NCBI GenBank assembly: GCA_963585895.1 | Contig: OY757911.1 | Span: forward strand, 62,697,001 to 62,761,000 | Reading direction: 5' to 3' | Length of the DNA stretch: 64,000 nt | Source of the DNA: Sepioteuthis lessoniana | Lineage: Eukaryota > Mollusca > Cephalopoda > Myopsida > Loliginidae | Shown here: positions 54,270 to 64,000 of the stretch, piece by piece | How positions within the stretch are numbered: position 1 is the first letter of the stretch | Layout: each line of letters begins with the position of its first letter | Position numbers and translations under genes: made by a program | Notes under the pieces: model-generated | What the model was told of the DNA's origin: nothing | What the model saw: only the letters and a program-made list of their open reading frames with translations | Database searches by the model: none

Positions 54270-54485
54270 GTTGGTTGGTTGGTTGGTTGGTTTTTTGGCA
54301 TATCAACTTACATGAGTTATTCAATGTCGAAGTCATCCCTATAGATGAACAGGAGCGATGCTATTTAGCTCATAGTTGGAGGAATAAGGGTTTTCATGTC
54401 TTTTCCAAAAGTAAACGTAATACCACAATTGGCGTTTGAACCCACTTACTTCTAGGCTCCACTCCATTATGACACGGAGACTCCC
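54270..54485 (-). mobile_element. SINE-1
   Basis: (TTGG)n, reverse tail (ttggcatatcaacttacat), core (tcatagttggaggaataagg) and head (gtttgaacccacttac). Confidence 0.75.
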
Positions 54486-54489
54486 AAAT

Positions 54490-54855
54490 TATTGACTTTA
54501 ACGTATTTCGGACAAACATTCAAACGTATGGAGCTAGCAGGGAATATCAACCTCACTGGCAATTGTTTGTTAGCCTACCTAATCATCACATTCAACAAGA
54601 TGCTCTTCCTAGTCTTTTACTTAAATTGCATTGATATAACTAAAGACAATAAACTATCCTTCTATTAAACTAGTAGTTAATGTACATAAAAGTTAATTCA
54701 TGACTTTCCTGATGGTACCAATGTGAAATGAATGCAAAGCCGAAATATGGACTCGGCTCGGCAAATTTGTTTCTCATGTTCCAAACTACTCGGCCACCCT
54801 TCAATATTTGATAGGAACCGTTAGATAATTAGAATAAGAGTTTGGAGTAAATGAA
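54490..54855. other. No recognised feature
   Basis: No similarity recognised; the same is true of 54948-55340. Confidence 0.35.
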
Positions 54856-54856
<1 letters not shown>

Positions 54857-54929
<73 letters not shown>

Positions 54930-54947
54930 ATGCACACACACACGTAT
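54857..54947. repeat. (TC)n(CA)n microsatellite
   Basis: About 17 TC then 18 CA units, then CA interrupted by gtatg. Confidence 0.94.
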
Positions 54948-55344
54948 ATATACTCATTACTTCTTATTTTATTCACTCTCTCTACAATTTTCTGTACTTC
55001 ACTTCCCCTCTTCTCTTCTGTGCGTAACCTCCACGTTTTTCTCTCTTCTAAAGCTTCTCTTTCCTTTCAGCTGTTTCTCTCTTCGAATTGTCCATGCTTC
55101 TTTCTTTCTTTCTTTCTTCTGTTTACTCCATTAATGCCTCAATTTTTTTCCTTTTTCTGAATTGAAACCAGTTTACATGCTTAATATTCGTCGTGGTTTC
55201 AAAACGTATCAAGACTGAAATCGTATTTAGCAAAACAAATGAAAATAATTTTTTATGCCTCCTTCGGAATCTATCCATTTTAACATCTTTTCCCAGCAAC
55301 TTTCAAAAGAAAAATCCTTCTACAGTATATATACTTTCTATCAA

Positions 55345-55600
55345 TTTTTATTAAATATTTCATCTAATAGTTTCCAAAATTGACATCTTTATTTCTTTTT
55401 CTTACCATTATTTCCGAATCCATCCTATTCAATCAAAGAATTTTCTACGCTATTGCTTTTCGTGATCGAATTAGGCAGTTTGTTCCTAATATATATCACT
55501 CTATTAACAAAGAAATCCATTTGGTTCATAAACTTCGTTTTGAAATCTGCTTTGATAGTAAGTTTCTAGTTCAAGGAGAACTATCAAAAAATATCCAACA
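55345..55600 (-). pseudogene. LINE-D C-terminal relic
   Basis: Minus strand: KADFKTKFMNQMDFFVNRVI then RNK LPNSI and, further on, WKLLDEI. Resembles the NRV..WN.LP end of CR1/L2/Jockey-type reverse transcriptases. Homologous to 15385-15600. The 90-codon open frame on the + strand (55380-55652) is the antisense shadow. Confidence 0.55.
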
Positions 55601-55672
55601 TAATTATAAATTCCATTATTTTGAAGATTTCAATATTCTTTCTTGTAAATAAGTTAATCTTAATCCTTCCAA

Positions 55673-55673
<1 letters not shown>

Positions 55674-55706
<33 letters not shown>
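55674..55706. repeat. (TC)n microsatellite
   Basis: About 16 TC units. Confidence 0.94.
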
Positions 55707-55709
<3 letters not shown>

Positions 55710-55859
55710 TTAACTGTAATCTTTTAATATTTTTATTAGTTTTGTCACTCTTCTTTAAATGAATTCAGATCTCAGTATTACTCTCCAATATCCACTGGAG
55801 CCCAGTCCTATGTATAATATTCCATAGGTTTTTGGATAAACGTTTGGCTCTATTAATTT

Positions 55860-56295
55860 TAACCCAGTCGGCTGGGGCTGTAGAATACACCGACTGCATC
55901 TCTGCAGGTAAAACTCCCCCAACGATTGTCCTAGATATGACTGTAAACAAGCTGGAACATTGAGGAATGTGGAGTACCTATCATTGTCATCGCTCCCAGG
56001 TCCATTCTATATCCCAGGGTGGTTGTACCTGATTAGGTCCAATCTATGGGTCAAATAGAACTGTTTGAAATTTAAACTGATTACAAAAACAACTAATGTT
56101 AAATTTATTCGTTTGAAATAGAACTCTTTGATCATCTAAACTGTATGTAAACAAATGATTGATGTTTAATTGAATTGTTTGTGATACATAACAATATTGG
56201 AACTATTTAAATTTTTCGATTTATGCTAAATTATATTATTAAAAAGTAGAACCGTTTGATCATTCAACGGTGTGTATCTACAAAATGTGTTTACA

Positions 56296-56348
<53 letters not shown>

Positions 56349-56395
56349 ATTTGCCGTTAAATATCCAACAATATCAAACTAAACCAAACCATCAA
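55860..56395 (+). mobile_element. SINE-2, full order
   Basis: Head (acccagtcggctggggctg, accgactgcatctctgc), unique block, type-A and type-B units, (TA)n at 56300-56346, tail (atttgccgttaaatatcc). Confidence 0.83.
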
Positions 56396-56544
56396 TAAAT
56401 TTTCTTCAAAATTATTCCCTTGAAATTCAACTCACTCATTCCAGCAAATCGATCCATTAGTAGTTGGACCCCTTAAGATTCTCCTTTGTTATAAGCGTAT
56501 ATTTTTAATGGATCCTCGTCTTCAAGTTAATCATGGTATGCCAA

Positions 56545-56635
56545 CCAGGATAGGAGAAGGAAAACTCTGAATTCAAACCTGGAAAACTACGCTTAAATTT
56601 TAACTTTCTATAACATCCTGCTGGTGGCGAAAGAG

Positions 56636-56640
<5 letters not shown>
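56545..56640 (+). mobile_element. SINE-4 tail fragment
   Basis: ggaaaactctgaattcaaac and aacatcctgctggtggcg, then a TA array. Confidence 0.7.
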
Positions 56641-56690
<50 letters not shown>

Positions 56691-56701
56691 GTGTGTGTGT
56701 G
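56636..56701. repeat. (TA)n(TG)n microsatellite
   Basis: TA then TG units. 56702-57245 unrecognised. Confidence 0.94.
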
Positions 56702-57248
56702 GACAATAATTTTTGAAAGTCATCTTTAACTTATGTACATTTAGTATTAAGTGACTTGAAACACATATATACATATGTGTATGTCTGTGTGTATGTATGT
56801 ATGTTTGTGTGCGTGTGTGAGATCAAATTTCATTGAATATGTAAGTAGATACAGTTGTCTGTAAAATGATTATAAAATGAAGTTATTCCGAGCAAGGTTA
56901 GAATGGGACGTTGTTAGTTGAGTATTGCCAATTTTGTGTAGGTAAAAAAAGGACAAAGCACTTATTTCACGTTTTGTTGAGAGGACTGTCTTTTTTAGTG
57001 CAGAATTGACAAAACCTTCGGGATATCGATCTGTCCGATTTTCTCATGAGTTATTCATATTGTTTGATTTATACTCTATAATTTTAAATTAAATATGCAT
57101 TTATATTTAAAATTCTATTATATACAATTAAAGATACATTAAAGAAACTTTTACGTTGCGAATGTTTTGGGAGATAAATACACTTTTAAAGTAAATTTTT
57201 GTTTGAATAAATGTGTTTATTAAATTCGTTTCATTTATCAAAATTCGA

Positions 57249-57352
57249 ATGCTAGCGTAGTAAAATGGTTAAGAACCGAAGCTAGCAGACCATAGTGTGT
57301 TCGATTCTTCTTGGGTACATCATAGTTCCGGCTTTGTTCTAAGCTTTATAAA
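57249..57352 (+). mobile_element. SINE-3, decayed
   Basis: gtagtaaaatggttaag, accatagtgtgttcgattct, tcttgggtacatcatag and aagctttataaatga follow the SINE-3 order. Confidence 0.7.
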
Positions 57353-57449
57353 TGAATACCACATATACCATTATTAAAATTTATGATAAGGAGATAATAT
57401 AGAGGAGTAATTATCACCTCATCTTAATTTTAACTTTAAAATGTGATTA

Positions 57450-57875
57450 CTTCTAAGCTGTGGGTATGTCATACAACTATATGGACGCATCACAGGGACG
57501 CTAATAAAATGGAAAGAGCTCCAAATTAAGAAGGGAACTCCATCAGAATGCAAAGAACTATTCTGAACAAATGCAGGTTGTAACACCCGACAAAACAGCT
57601 GTTGTACGACCACTTACCTCTCATCTAAGGAACCATCTAAGTAAGACGAGCAAGACATACAGGACACTGCTAGAGAAGCAAGGACAAAATAACTAGCCTT
57701 CTTCTCGTGCCCCCTAGACATGGACGTGCTTGTGTTGGCAGACCAGCAAGAACTTATATATATATCAACTCTGTGAGGACACAGTATGTAATTTGGAAAG
57801 CCTGCCAGGAATGATGAATGATTGGGACGGATGGAGAGAGTCAGGGAAATCCGTGATGTAAGCACCATACCACGC
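57450..57875 (+). pseudogene. LINE-A C-terminal relic
   Basis: On + decayed equivalents of LLYGCTTWTLTKRLEKK, then TRHAGHCWRS (gcaagacatacaggacactg), GRAKAGRPARTYIQQL (tggcagaccagcaagaactt) and the ERVRDI end. Frameshifted throughout; no (ATG)n tail. The minus-strand frames at 57419-57868 are shadows. Confidence 0.7.
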
Positions 57876-57899
57876 TGTCTGGGGTTATTTTGTTCCGAG

Positions 57900-58255
57900 A
57901 TGTTTGGGCATTGTGTCTATTGTCCATTTTTATTTACATTTATACATAGCTTCAAGAGTTTCTGGCACATGGTTATGTGATATCAAGTATTCCTATCAAA
58001 TACAAATAATTTGTACACATATCCATTTGATCTATGAATGGCTCTAACTGTTACTACCACTCCCAGTCAGAGTGGACCTGGGAGTAATGGCAGTGAAGGA
58101 ATATTCTACACTCTCAGAAACACCAGTGGGTCACTATTGGGTTCAGTTTAGAATCATACCCGGGACACCCCTTTGGTTTTAGCGGGGTGGTAATTTTCCA
58201 CGGGGAACACAGTTAATATGTTCTAAGCCCCCCCCCTCAACAGGGTAGTTTTCAC
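57900..58255 (-). mobile_element. SINE-2, diverged
   Basis: Tandem unit (atatcaagtattcctatc) and unique block (agtcagagtggacctggg, gtaatggcagtgaagg). Head eroded to a C run. Confidence 0.65.
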
Positions 58256-58259
58256 ACTA

Positions 58260-58875
58260 GAGATAAACTAGTTAATATAGATAATCAAAGTAGGATTTTT
58301 CTTTTTCTGGTGATCTGTGTACAGTGAAATTACGGTTCTATGTATTGTGTAGCATTTTATGCGTATGGCTATCGGGGTACGAAATGACGATTCAATTTCT
58401 CTGGTAACTTGATACACTTGATCTAGCAATCGAGGACCCGGTGAGCAAGTGTTGATGAATTCAGGAAATGTCCCTCACCCGAGGCTGAAGTAAAGTTAAG
58501 GTGTCTGTGAACCCAGATGTAAACATCACATATTCTGTTTTCTCGCTTGGCTGCTAGGGTGTGAACGCAGAACGAACCTCTATACTTCTCATAACAAATA
58601 AACAACTTCGTGCTGTTTCCTCCCCATTCTTTCCAGTTTCCACGAACTCATCAAGTGAACGGATAAAATAAAACAACAAAAGGTTCTAATACTTGAAGAC
58701 GAATTGTATTTTATGTCTTTACTTCCCAGCTAACGAATACCCATCACTAATATAACATTCTGACAATGAACATCCTACATATACTTTGAAAGCCGCTGAT
58801 AACGCCGTAGACAACCCTTCGGATATCAACGCAAGCAGGTACGGTCGCAGCAACCACAGCTGAAGATATAGTCAG
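58260..58875. other. No recognised feature
   Basis: No similarity recognised. Confidence 0.35.
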
Positions 58876-58879
58876 GGCT

Positions 58880-59190
58880 TTATTACATTTTTGTTGTGGT
58901 TCCTTCTCCTGTGCCTTTTGTCCTAGAGAGTGGCTTTGCGGGTGTTTTCAGAAGAGGGGATTTGGTTAGAGTTGAGAAACCAAACATCAAGGTTTCCAGC
59001 TTAGATGGGCCTTCGCCGATTATCGATGTGACAAACAGCAAAGGTTTTGAATCGTTTCTTTGATACTTCTCTGTCGCGATGGCCAGTGGGGAGCCCGCTG
59101 ACAGACGATGATTCCCCATCCAGGTGACATGTCCTACACAGCGTAGCAGGAACACAAGTATTATGGTCTCGATGCTGGGAATTTTCGCCT
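58880..59190 (-). pseudogene. LINE-C (RTE-like) C-terminal relic
   Basis: Minus-strand pieces in alternating frames: LLRCVGHVTWMGNHRLS, then LPTGHRDREVSKKRFKT, AVCHIDNRRRPI. This follows the RWAGHV.RM...RLPK...GELS.GKR.RG.PKKRFKD end typical of RTE-type reverse transcriptases. Only the very C-terminus remains. Confidence 0.62.
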
Positions 59191-59251
59191 TTCAAGGATT
59201 TCTATATTCATGGCGAAGTCACCCTTATAATTGTCTAAATTTTTGAGACGA

Positions 59252-59683
59252 AGCTTGATGATTTTTATTATTAAGGGTTTTCGGATTATTGTCTTCATCT
59301 TCATTGTTATTTCAACAGCGTTTCGGTCGATATATCCTCCGGCCTTCTTCAGGTGTTTGTAGAACCTGCAACCTCCAGGTTATATGCGTTGGTTCCCAAA
59401 GCTTCTAAGGAGACAATCATCTAGAGGCTGCAGTTTCAAACTTGACTGCAGGCGAGTAACAATACAAGAATACTTAACACTTGTACCGGTTATGGAAAAC
59501 GGAATCAGAACAGTCGACCCCGTGAATTTAATAAAAGACGTAGTTCGAAATTCCGTGTAGGTTCCCGAGTTCGACAAACACCTGAGGAAGGTCGGAGGAC
59601 ATATCTGCCGAAACGTTGTGGAAATACCAATAAAGATGAAGACAATAGTTCGAAAACCCTTAACGATGAAAATCACTCTAATA
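59252..59683. mobile_element. Inverted repeat pair with hammerhead-like motifs
   Basis: Arms 59252-59362 (minus) and 59571-59683 (plus) are about 110 bp and roughly 80 percent alike, separated by about 210 bp. Each arm carries CUGANGA, a G/C-rich hairpin and GAAACG. Downstream both read gatgaagacaata and cgaaaacccttaa. Terminal repeats of a Penelope-like element in inverted arrangement are possible; two independent insertions head to head are the alternative. No reverse transcriptase is visible in the loop. Confidence 0.5.
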
Positions 59684-59689
59684 GAGGTT

Positions 59690-60080
59690 GAGAATGATGC
59701 GATGATAGTGCTGGCAGAAACGTTCGAGAAACCGAAGGTGATGCCGATAAGTGACCCACGACACTAAACCATTTAGGAGGGTGGCAAGGATTATGGCCCA
59801 ATACACGCTAAAATTCATGCATACATTTTGATATGATGGATATGTATTCTTTCAAATAAAAGGAAAACACTAATCTTGTTAATCAATTTCGCCAATATAC
59901 CGATATGTTAGTAGTGAATATTAATAACATAGACTGACTAGTAGAAAATGAAAATTTCGGATCTAAATTCAACTAATAACTGAATTGAACAATAGGCTTA
60001 TTGGTCTACGATGTATATTTATTTCAAATTTATACTTACGACTGACACTATTATTAGACACAAGGATGCGTTTGCTTATT
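59690..60080. other. No recognised feature
   Basis: No similarity recognised. Confidence 0.35.
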
Positions 60081-60084
60081 TACT

Positions 60085-60620
60085 AAAGTGAGCTAAAAAT
60101 TTTGAAATATTTTTTACTTGTTATTTGTAACGTGCATATCAGGCGACAAAATTAGTTCAAGCTGTTGAAAGTACCTGCAGTAATTGAGAGTATCGTGGGA
60201 GTTAGTACGCTAACACGTGGTGCATTGCTTCACTCCGTATGGAATTTAAAAACCGCAGTTAAACAAGCAACCTAGTTTAATTCGGATTTTTATGCTTTAC
60301 GAGTTTGAAGTGAACCATAACAGAGCGGAAGCAACCAAAAATATGTCTTTGACGAAAGGTGAAGGCACAGTTGATTACAGCGTAGTTTGGGTCATGAAAT
60401 GTCTCTCTTGTCGCAAAAGCCTCGATGATTAGTGCATCACGTCACCAAAATATTGCAAACATCGCGACTCACCCAAGTAAAGTTTTATGAAAAAAGCCTC
60501 ATATGATTACATGTGTAGATCAAAAGACTATAAAAGTCTATTGATTAACAATCAATCGACTTTTGAAAGGGCTAATCAATAAACTGTTAATTGGTTTGTT
60601 ACTAGACGACACATGGACTT
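60085..60620 (+). pseudogene. mariner-like transposon relic
   Basis: From gtgagctaaaaattttg (candidate terminal repeat, similar to the 14.7 kb copy) through a leader (aacgtgcatatcaggcgac, gtggtgcattgcttcac) to MLYEFEVNHNRAEATKNM then SLTKGEGTVDYS. After that the frame decays; the catalytic domain is missing. A near-perfect 15-bp hairpin sits at 60532-60564. Confidence 0.68.
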
Positions 60621-60827
60621 GTTGGGTTCTTTTTTAACACCAGTCTAAGATGATAATGTGGGTTCCTTTTAGGATGGAGAAAAAGATCCTGATTGGTATT
60701 GAGAAATTCAATTTAAAAATGACGTTTAAGCTTGAACAAAAGAGCTCACAAAGTTATTAAATACTGGCAAATTGGATGGAATTTTTTAAAATTTGAACAT
60801 TTTAAGTGTATTGCTCAAATAAAAATA

Positions 60828-61755
60828 GCCGTGTTGGCTGGGGCTATAGAATACACCGACTGCATCTCTACTGAGAGGTTAGACTCCCTCATAGAGTGTC
60901 CTGATAAATGACTCAAAACAAATTCATGGTGAGGTTCAAGTCTTTGAGCTTTGGAGAACGTGGAGTACCCCGTGGCTGCCGTTACTCCTAGCTTTACTCT
61001 GGCTCGGAGTGGTAGCATTGGTAGGGTTCTATCGATGAGTCAAATAGAACTGTTTGACTCTAAAACTGTGTGCAAACAAATGACTTAAGTTAAATTAAAT
61101 TGTTAGATGTAGAACAGTTTTTACATTCAACTGTGTAAACAAATGACTGCTTAATTAAATTGTCAGTGATACATAGCAATATTAGGCACCATCTAACTGT
61201 GTGCAAACGTATAAATGATATCGAAAAAGTTATTAGTGTTAAATAGCAACTCTTGAAACTATTTAACTGTGTGCCTCGATTAAAATATTGGTATAACATA
61301 TAAGTACTTGGAACTATTTGACTGTGTGCAAATGAATAGTGTTTAATAGAATAATTAGGGTTTAATAGCAATATTTGCAGCCACCTTACTATGTGCAAAC
61401 AAATGATTAATATTGAATAACATTATTAGTGTTAGATAACAATGACTGATACCATTAACTGTGTGGAAATAATAGCAATACTAGTGTGCAAACAAATTAG
61501 TTCTAATTTTAAAATAAAATTACCAACGATCTATTCAATTACAAATCATATGTATATCCATTTAAACCTGTGCAAATAAATGACTTTTGTTGAATTCTTA
61601 CTGTTACATAGGATTGTTGAAAAATCTTATTAAAAAATGAGTTTACAAAACATAAAGATTCAACATATATATATATATATAAATAGGATTTGGTATAGAA
61701 TAACCAGCAGTAGTTGATATGCTATAAAAAAAAATATAACCCAACCAACCAACCA
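60828..61755 (+). mobile_element. SINE-2, longest copy, type-B unit array
   Basis: Head (gccgtgttggctggggcta, B-box-like gaggttagactccc), unique block (ctggctcggagtggtagc), about six type-B units with tgtgtgcaaacaaatgac cores at 61060-61500, spacer, short (TA)9 and a decayed tail ending in (AACC)n. Confidence 0.85.
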
Positions 61756-61759
61756 ATGA

Positions 61760-62330
61760 CGTATGGTTTTGGCTGTTTTATGGTTCTATACAAATTTTTC
61801 TCCGACATGGATTATTACATAATAATTTAACATCTATGCCTGAATGCCAGATTACTCTAACTTATGTAAATACGAATAATATTTTGACTATGTATATTCG
61901 TGGAAATATAAGATAGAAGGATTTCAGTATCTATTACATGCATGTAAGAATTAAAGGATGCAAAGAAAATTTTGTTTGTTTTTATCAGTGGTTAACATAT
62001 ATGATCGGTTACAGAGTACAAACGTTGAGAAGTTGACTCGACCACTTTTCGAGAAAGAGAAGAAAACATAAAAAAGAAAAAAATATGATCGCAAAAATGC
62101 AAATCGTACTTAATGACTCTCTACACTTAATGACGCCATCTTATGATCGGATGTTCCTTATGCGAAGAAACAAACATCAAACAAATAACAAAATTACAAA
62201 ACATTCTGGAAAGAAAAAAATGTCTATGATGTTTTCAAATTTTAAAAACAGCAAATAAGCATATACATTAGGAAAACTTGATATTTTTTTCTTATTTTTC
62301 AATCTTCTTCAGTTTAAAAAAAAAGAGTCA
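61760..62330. other. No recognised feature
   Basis: No similarity recognised. Confidence 0.35.
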
Positions 62331-62332
62331 CT

Positions 62333-62575
62333 TGGGGGATATCTTCGTGATGTAATGGTTAAAGCGCTCAGCAGCGGAGTCGTATTAAGCAAGTTCGAGC
62401 TTCAATCGTGCTATTACGTTCACTTTCGGACAAATACCCTTGGGAAAGTTATGAACCTCCTTATCCTCCTGCCTACGGGTTAAATAGTTCAACTAATTTC
62501 CTTGAAGGATGGTTTTGGCATTAAATAACAGAAAGAGGTTGATATGCCATGAACTGAAACCTAACCGGAGACACT
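62333..62575 (+). mobile_element. SINE-1, full length
   Basis: tcttcgtgatgtaatggtta, B box-like gcaagttcgagcttc, core (aaatacccttgggaaagtta) and tail (ggcattaaataacagaaag). Possible flanking gagtcactt/gagacactt. Confidence 0.82.
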
Positions 62576-62597
62576 TATCATGCTGGATATTCTGAGG

Positions 62598-62822
62598 GGA
62601 ATGCCCGTGGCGTAATAGTTTAAGTGTTGAACTGCAAGATAATAATATTCCAGTTCAAACTCCAGTGGAGCTATAACATTCACTTTTGAACTAATACTCT
62701 TGAGAAAGAATTATGAACACCATTATCCCTCAAGCTGCGAGTTAAATAGTATCACTTATTTTCTACAAGGATGGATTGAGCTTTAAATAACCCACGGAGG
62801 TTGATATACCATCAAAAAGAAA
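62598..62822 (+). mobile_element. SINE-1, second in series
   Basis: tgcccgtggcgtaatagttt, B box-like cagttcaaactcc, core (ctaatactcttgagaaag) and tail (aaataacccacggaggttga). Confidence 0.82.
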
Positions 62823-62824
62823 GA

Positions 62825-63935
62825 TGGAGCTATTATTGGATCTCCAGTAAGTTTTAAAAGTCTATTGACTCTATCCTGACTCCTACAATCAGTTTTTCAT
62901 ATCTATCTAAAACCTCAGAAATGCTTAACGCTATGATTTAAAAACTGAAATAATTAAATAAATAAAATTCATAACAGCTTTTTTCTTTACGAGTGTAATA
63001 TAGTAAGCAGACTTCCCCACCCCCAGTGAATCTGGTGACCGACACCAACCAGTCAACCAGGATAATTCTCGCAGAAAGTGGTATAAACAGTCACGCGAGA
63101 GAATTCGAGATTTTGAAAAGTTAATCAGTCAGTAACTAACTGGTAGAGGAGAAGTAAGGAGCTCAAATTTCGGAGTCAGCGAGACTACTCCTCTCTTCCA
63201 TTGGGAGAAGGCTACTTTTTATAGAACAATAGGATATTAACTTGATCGACTCAAAATATTTCACTTCACATCTCCCGGTTTTTGAGACCGATCTGGAGGG
63301 AGGCTGAAACACATTAGGAAAGTCTGTGATATTTTTGTGACCACGTGTCTGACATCATTTTTTCCATAGGCTCTTCATCTTGTTTTTATCTTTGGTAATT
63401 TGTTCCTAATCCGAGCAATGCGATCCTAGATGTAAGATTATGATATCTAAACAAAGAACTGAAAGCGATTACTCAAAAACTTGACTAGTTTACACTCCCA
63501 CTAACTTATCTTCATTCTTACCGATACAAAAAAATGTTTGGTAAAAATTAAAACTACGCATCAATTAATTCTATATTATAACATATACATATACAAGCAG
63601 GCATTATATTAAATTCATATTCAAAATACAAGAAATTTACACAGTTAAATTTTGACAAATTTTTATAGAACGGTACTTGCAAAAAATTCAACTAACGATC
63701 TTTATTCTGAAATTGATCAATCCGATAACACTTGGAAATTCAAAAAAGATTAAGACACATGTAATCAAATGCAACACATTCTGGCTCACCTCATTATAAA
63801 AAGAAAACTCCATCTTTAATTATCAAGAAGTTTAAAAGGAAAAAAAATAACTAGACACCTACGATAACTTTCTCAACCTCATCAGATATTCTTTCGTCTC
63901 GAATCTGTTATCGACATACTAATTATCATTGATTC
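62825..63935. other. No recognised gene
   Basis: A slightly GC-richer stretch at 63010-63330 (gtgaccgacaccaaccagtc, ggtataaacagtcacgc, aagtaaggagctcaaatt) could be an LTR or promoter-like piece, but nothing in the window pairs with it. Confidence 0.35.
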
Positions 63936-63937
63936 TG

Positions 63938-64000
63938 GTATATATTTACCAAACTCCTCTACACGGGACGGATGTGACACAAGGTCAATTTTTAAGTCTA
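63938..64000 (-). mobile_element. SINE-4 3' end, cut by window end
   Basis: atatttaccaaactcctcta then gatgtgacacaaggtcaatt, the reversed SINE-4 tail. Confidence 0.75.

Noticed and set aside
55380..55652. 90-codon + strand frame
   Set aside because: Antisense of the LINE-D C-terminal relic, where the minus strand carries the recognisable motif.
63880..63900. CTGATGAGGTTGAGAAAG on the minus strand
   Set aside because: Only six bases separate the two cores, too few for stem II, and no stem I pairs.

Overview
The window is intergenic-type DNA from an animal genome. It is AT-rich, densely packed with microsatellites, and built almost wholly from retroelement and DNA-transposon debris. I found no exon, host gene, rRNA unit or CRISPR array that I could support. 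The organism is an invertebrate metazoan. A mollusc, and among molluscs a coleoid cephalopod, is my best guess, because tRNA-derived SINEs with a shared central domain and long (TA)n(TG)n arrays are common there. That guess is inference from repeat style, not proof.

Four non-LTR retrotransposon lineages are present as relics. LINE-A has a C-terminal block HAGHCWRS and an (ATG)n 3' tail. LINE-B has a YMDD reverse transcriptase, a CRLC-type zinc motif and a C-terminal VTVIPIV block. LINE-C ends RTE-like, and LINE-D ends with an NRV..NKLP-type motif. One decayed Ty3/gypsy element lies at 33.0-35.65 kb on the minus strand. Two LTR families occur as solo LTRs: family X at 9.9 and 26.4 kb, family Y at 24.96 and 25.6 kb. 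Three mariner relics (14.1, 29.9 and 60.1 kb) and one Tc1-like relic (12.2 kb) complete the transposon set.

SINEs dominate. SINE-1 is tRNA-headed with a conserved core. SINE-4 has the same core and a different tail. SINE-2 is a long composite element: pol-III-like head, unique block, internal tandem repeats, and the SINE-1 tail. SINE-3 is about 127 bp, SINE-5 about 245 bp, and SINE-6 is a tRNA head followed by a hammerhead-like motif. Perfect target-site duplications of 10-19 bp at four insertions (582/728, 2012/2285, 38829/39399, 47193/47431) show LINE-type retroposition.

The most interesting signal is a set of hammerhead ribozyme motifs. A complete one lies on the minus strand at 48007-48050, directly downstream of a tRNA-like pol III promoter. 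Degenerate relatives with compensating stem changes lie at 16498-16540 and 51027-51071. A second family (20314-20359, with a partial direct repeat 396 bp away, and an inverted pair at 59.25-59.68 kb) has a GAAACGUU-type core and may be Penelope- or retrozyme-like. The other main structure is a palimpsest at 23.1-26.2 kb: one LINE-B copy cut by two family-Y solo LTRs, a LINE-A and a SINE-3.
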